A stretch of DNA of 46,258 nt. It comes from Bacteroidia bacterium (GTDB lineage Bacteria > Bacteroidota > Bacteroidia > UKL13-3). Location: positions 1 through 46,258 of the forward strand of contig JAGVLJ010000061.1 of the NCBI GenBank assembly GCA_020049855.1, in the 5' to 3' direction. Below are positions 44,833-46,258 of this stretch, one piece after another. Under the pieces are notes generated by a model, which saw only the letters and a list, made by a program, of their open reading frames with translations, had not been told where the DNA came from and did no database searches. Each line of letters starts with the position of its first letter. The stretch's first letter is position 1. The position numbers and the translations under genes are program-made.

Positions 44833-45366
44833 CTAAGGCATTAACAAATCAAAACGACCAGATTCTACTTTTACAAATGAGGTTCCTTTATCATTAAAAA
44901 GTAGGAAATTAAATGTTCCAGATACAAAACCATTTACTGTATCTAGCCTTGAAATATTAAGGTCTAAATAATTACCTTTATTTAGTGAAGCATCTGAAAA
45001 ATAACCAGTTTCATTATACCTAACAGCCGCAAAACTCTTATTGTAATCTTTAAAACTCAATAAAAAAGAACCCGGTTTATTAACTTCAATTGTGCGAAAA
45101 TGCACCCATATTTTGTCAAGACTAAGTTCATTTTCCCTTATGTAGTACCCAACATCTAACATTCCATTTTGGTAACTCACCTGCACATAATGATACCCCT
45201 TTTCATAAATAGGCCAAGCCTTGCCATTTACCAGGCACCCAAACGTACCTAACCCGCTGGCGGTAGCCGGGGGTAGTTTGTCAATTTCTTCTTCATCGCG
45301 TTTGCATTGGGTAAAAAGCAGGCAGGTAGTAAAAAATAAAAGAAGGATATGCAGGGGTGTTTTCAT
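44833..45366 (-). CDS. Small lipoprotein paired with the secreted hydrolase (copy B)
   Basis: A 177-residue protein with a signal peptide and lipobox LFTQC (C21). The mature N-terminus, EEIDKLPPATASGLGTFGCL and NGKAWPIYEKG, is nearly identical to copy A at 45700-46227; the rest (about 65-177) has diverged but keeps the same plan, ending ESGRFDLLMP. The KLPPATxSGxxTFGCLVNG motif recurs in Bacteroidota lipoproteins of unknown role. It sits 36 bases upstream of the secreted hydrolase and probably shares its transcript. Confidence 0.78.
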   Translation of the reverse strand: MKTPLHILLLFFTTCLLFTQCKRDEEEIDKLPPATASGLGTFGCLVNGKAWPIYEKGYHYVQVSYQNGMLDVGYYIRENELSLDKIWVHFRTIEVNKPGSFLLSFKDYNKSFAAVRYNETGYFSDASLNKGNYLDLNISRLDTVNGFVSGTFNFLLFNDKGTSFVKVESGRFDLLMP

Positions 45367-45384
45367 GGGGTAAATTGATTATAA

Positions 45385-45392
45385 CAAAAATA
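45385..45392 (-). promoter_or_regulatory. Putative -7 box (TATTTTTG) for lipoprotein B
   Basis: Minus-strand match to TAnnTTTG, 18 bases upstream of the ATG at 45366. Confidence 0.45.
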
Positions 45393-45428
45393 AAGGGATA
45401 TTGCGCATAAAAGCAAGTTGTAGTTTGA

Positions 45429-45686
45429 TTAAAAATTAGAGGAGAAACCCTGGTTGCTGTCATTCTCCACTCCGTCAAACTGAAATACATTGGTGGTGGG
45501 CATGGCTTTTTCTATTAAAATGCCTGTGGGCACCTGCCCTAAATCCACATGCTTAAGACATGAATCCATCATTTCCTCAAAGGAGTATTCAAGGGTTGAA
45601 TCGGTGAACAATGAATCTTCTTGTGCCTTGCTCGTTTTTGGTAGGCAAATGCACAATAAAGAAAACAGTAAAATTAGTCTTTTCAT
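45429..45686 (-). pseudogene. Truncated paralogue of the secreted hydrolase N-terminus
   Basis: An 85-codon frame with a signal peptide ending SKAQ. It then repeats the first domain of the 44212-44796 protein, including DLGQVPTGILIEKAMPTTNV and GVENDSNQ, almost unchanged. After NSDQ-equivalent residues SNQ it ends in six unrelated residues (GFSSNF). The remaining 1,300 residues seen in the other copy are gone. It therefore looks like the stub of a second module whose 3' end was deleted. It follows lipoprotein A by 13 bases. Confidence 0.8.
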
Positions 45687-45699
45687 AAGGGTATTTTAA

Positions 45700-46227
45700 T
45701 TAATAATTCACATCAAAACGTCCTGATTCAATTTTAATATATGAGGCTCCTCCTTTATCAAATAAGGAGTAGCTAAACTTTCCCGCTATAAAGTTTGAAA
45801 TGCTATCGAACCTTGAAATATCCAAGATTGCAAAACCATTGGAGTTAATAATATCTCTTGAGAAATAAGATACTTCTTTTTGCCTAGCGGATAAATTCCC
45901 GTGATTTTTATCATTAAACAACAAAGTATAGTAACCCTGTTTATTAATCTTCGATGTTATAATCCTTATCCATTCCTTATCTAAGCCACTTATATCGTCT
46001 CTTATATAATAATATATATCTAACTCTCCGTTACTATAGCTTACGTGCAGATTATGGATACCCTTCTCATAAATAGGCCATGCTTTCCCATTAATAAGGC
46101 ACCCAAACGTACCTAGGCCACTGGCAGTGGCTGGGGGCAGCTTGTCTATTTCCTCTTCTTTTTTGCAGCCTGCATATAAGAGGGAAATGCAACAAAACAG
46201 AACAAAAACTTTATGCGGTTTATTCAT
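45700..46227 (-). CDS. Small lipoprotein of the truncated module (copy A)
   Basis: A 175-residue protein with a signal peptide and lipobox LYAGC (C20). Its mature N-terminus EEIDKLPPATASGLGTFGCL is the same as in copy B, and NGKAWPIYEKG follows. The C-terminal two-thirds differ (for example GLDKEWIRIITSKINKQGYY versus SLDKIWVHFRTIEVNKPGSF) but align in length and end alike, ESGRFDVNY. Function is unknown. The gene keeps an intact frame although its partner gene is reduced to a stub. Confidence 0.78.
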   Translation of the reverse strand: MNKPHKVFVLFCCISLLYAGCKKEEEIDKLPPATASGLGTFGCLINGKAWPIYEKGIHNLHVSYSNGELDIYYYIRDDISGLDKEWIRIITSKINKQGYYTLLFNDKNHGNLSARQKEVSYFSRDIINSNGFAILDISRFDSISNFIAGKFSYSLFDKGGASYIKIESGRFDVNY

Positions 46228-46249
46228 TTGAGTTTTATTTTATTAATTA

Positions 46250-46257
46250 CAAAATTA
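46250..46257 (-). promoter_or_regulatory. Putative -7 box (TAATTTTG) for lipoprotein A
   Basis: Minus-strand match to TAnnTTTG, 22 bases upstream of the ATG at 46227. Confidence 0.45.
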
Positions 46258-46258
46258 A

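Noticed and set aside
1-46258. CRISPR array, prophage or complete conjugative element
   Set aside because: No regularly spaced direct repeats, cas genes, phage structural genes, integrase or transfer genes were seen.

Overview
The window looks like chromosomal DNA from a Bacteroidota bacterium. Three things point there: type IX secretion (T9SS) C-terminal sorting domains on secreted proteins, many promoter boxes matching the Bacteroidota -7 consensus TAnnTTTG, and family content typical of the phylum (AMP-dependent ligase FadD15-type, PiT with a DUF47 partner, META-domain lipoproteins, HMA-MauE proteins). No ribosomal RNA or phylogenetic marker is present, so I do not name a genus.

Layout. 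(1) 1-252: remnant of an RHS/YD-repeat protein lying against the 3' end of rodA. (2) 266-5761, minus strand: the cell-elongation operon mreB-mreC-mreD-mrdA-rodA, with overlapping genes. (3) 6148-8901: an Hpt phosphotransfer protein, then KDO transferase waaA with a predicted envelope protein upstream. (4) 8984-18071, plus strand: nucleotide-sugar genes for surface polysaccharide (WbpE-type aminotransferase, UDP-glucose dehydrogenase, UDP-glucuronate decarboxylase, WbpD-type acetyltransferase, GalE, RfbB, RfbA, phosphoglucose/phosphomannose isomerase). A KirBac potassium channel sits inside this block on the other strand. moaA and a TSUP transporter follow in the same direction. (5) 19779-20884: a mobile-element scar, holding a DDE transposase remnant and a REP-associated transposase (RAYT) flanked by two matching palindromes. 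(6) 20897-23581, minus: purK-purE and two small lipoproteins. (7) 24155-25915, minus: a metal-related pair, an HMA-AraC regulator and an HMA-MauE membrane protein, next to a tRNA with CAU anticodon. (8) 25982-31734: HAD phosphatase, two abutting gene remnants, an outer-membrane protein, a long-chain acyl-CoA ligase and a T9SS cargo protein. (9) 31889-35397: DUF47 plus PiT, facing a second PiT. (10) 35483-40350: ltaE, a four-helix S23-type protein, thyA, pdhC and a lipoprotein hydrolase. (11) 40679-46227, minus: a duplicated module of a small lipoprotein plus a large secreted hydrolase/beta-helix protein with a T9SS domain. The full-length copy is split by a 5-bp tandem duplication and the second copy is truncated after about 80 residues.

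Most of the window is housekeeping or common accessory content. I do not see a clear new defence or biosynthetic system. The most unusual parts are the duplicated, broken lipoprotein/secreted-protein module at the right end, the RAYT with its palindromes, the HMA-AraC/HMA-MauE pair, and a ten-G tract inside waaA. Promoter, terminator and domain calls were made by eye from the sequence.
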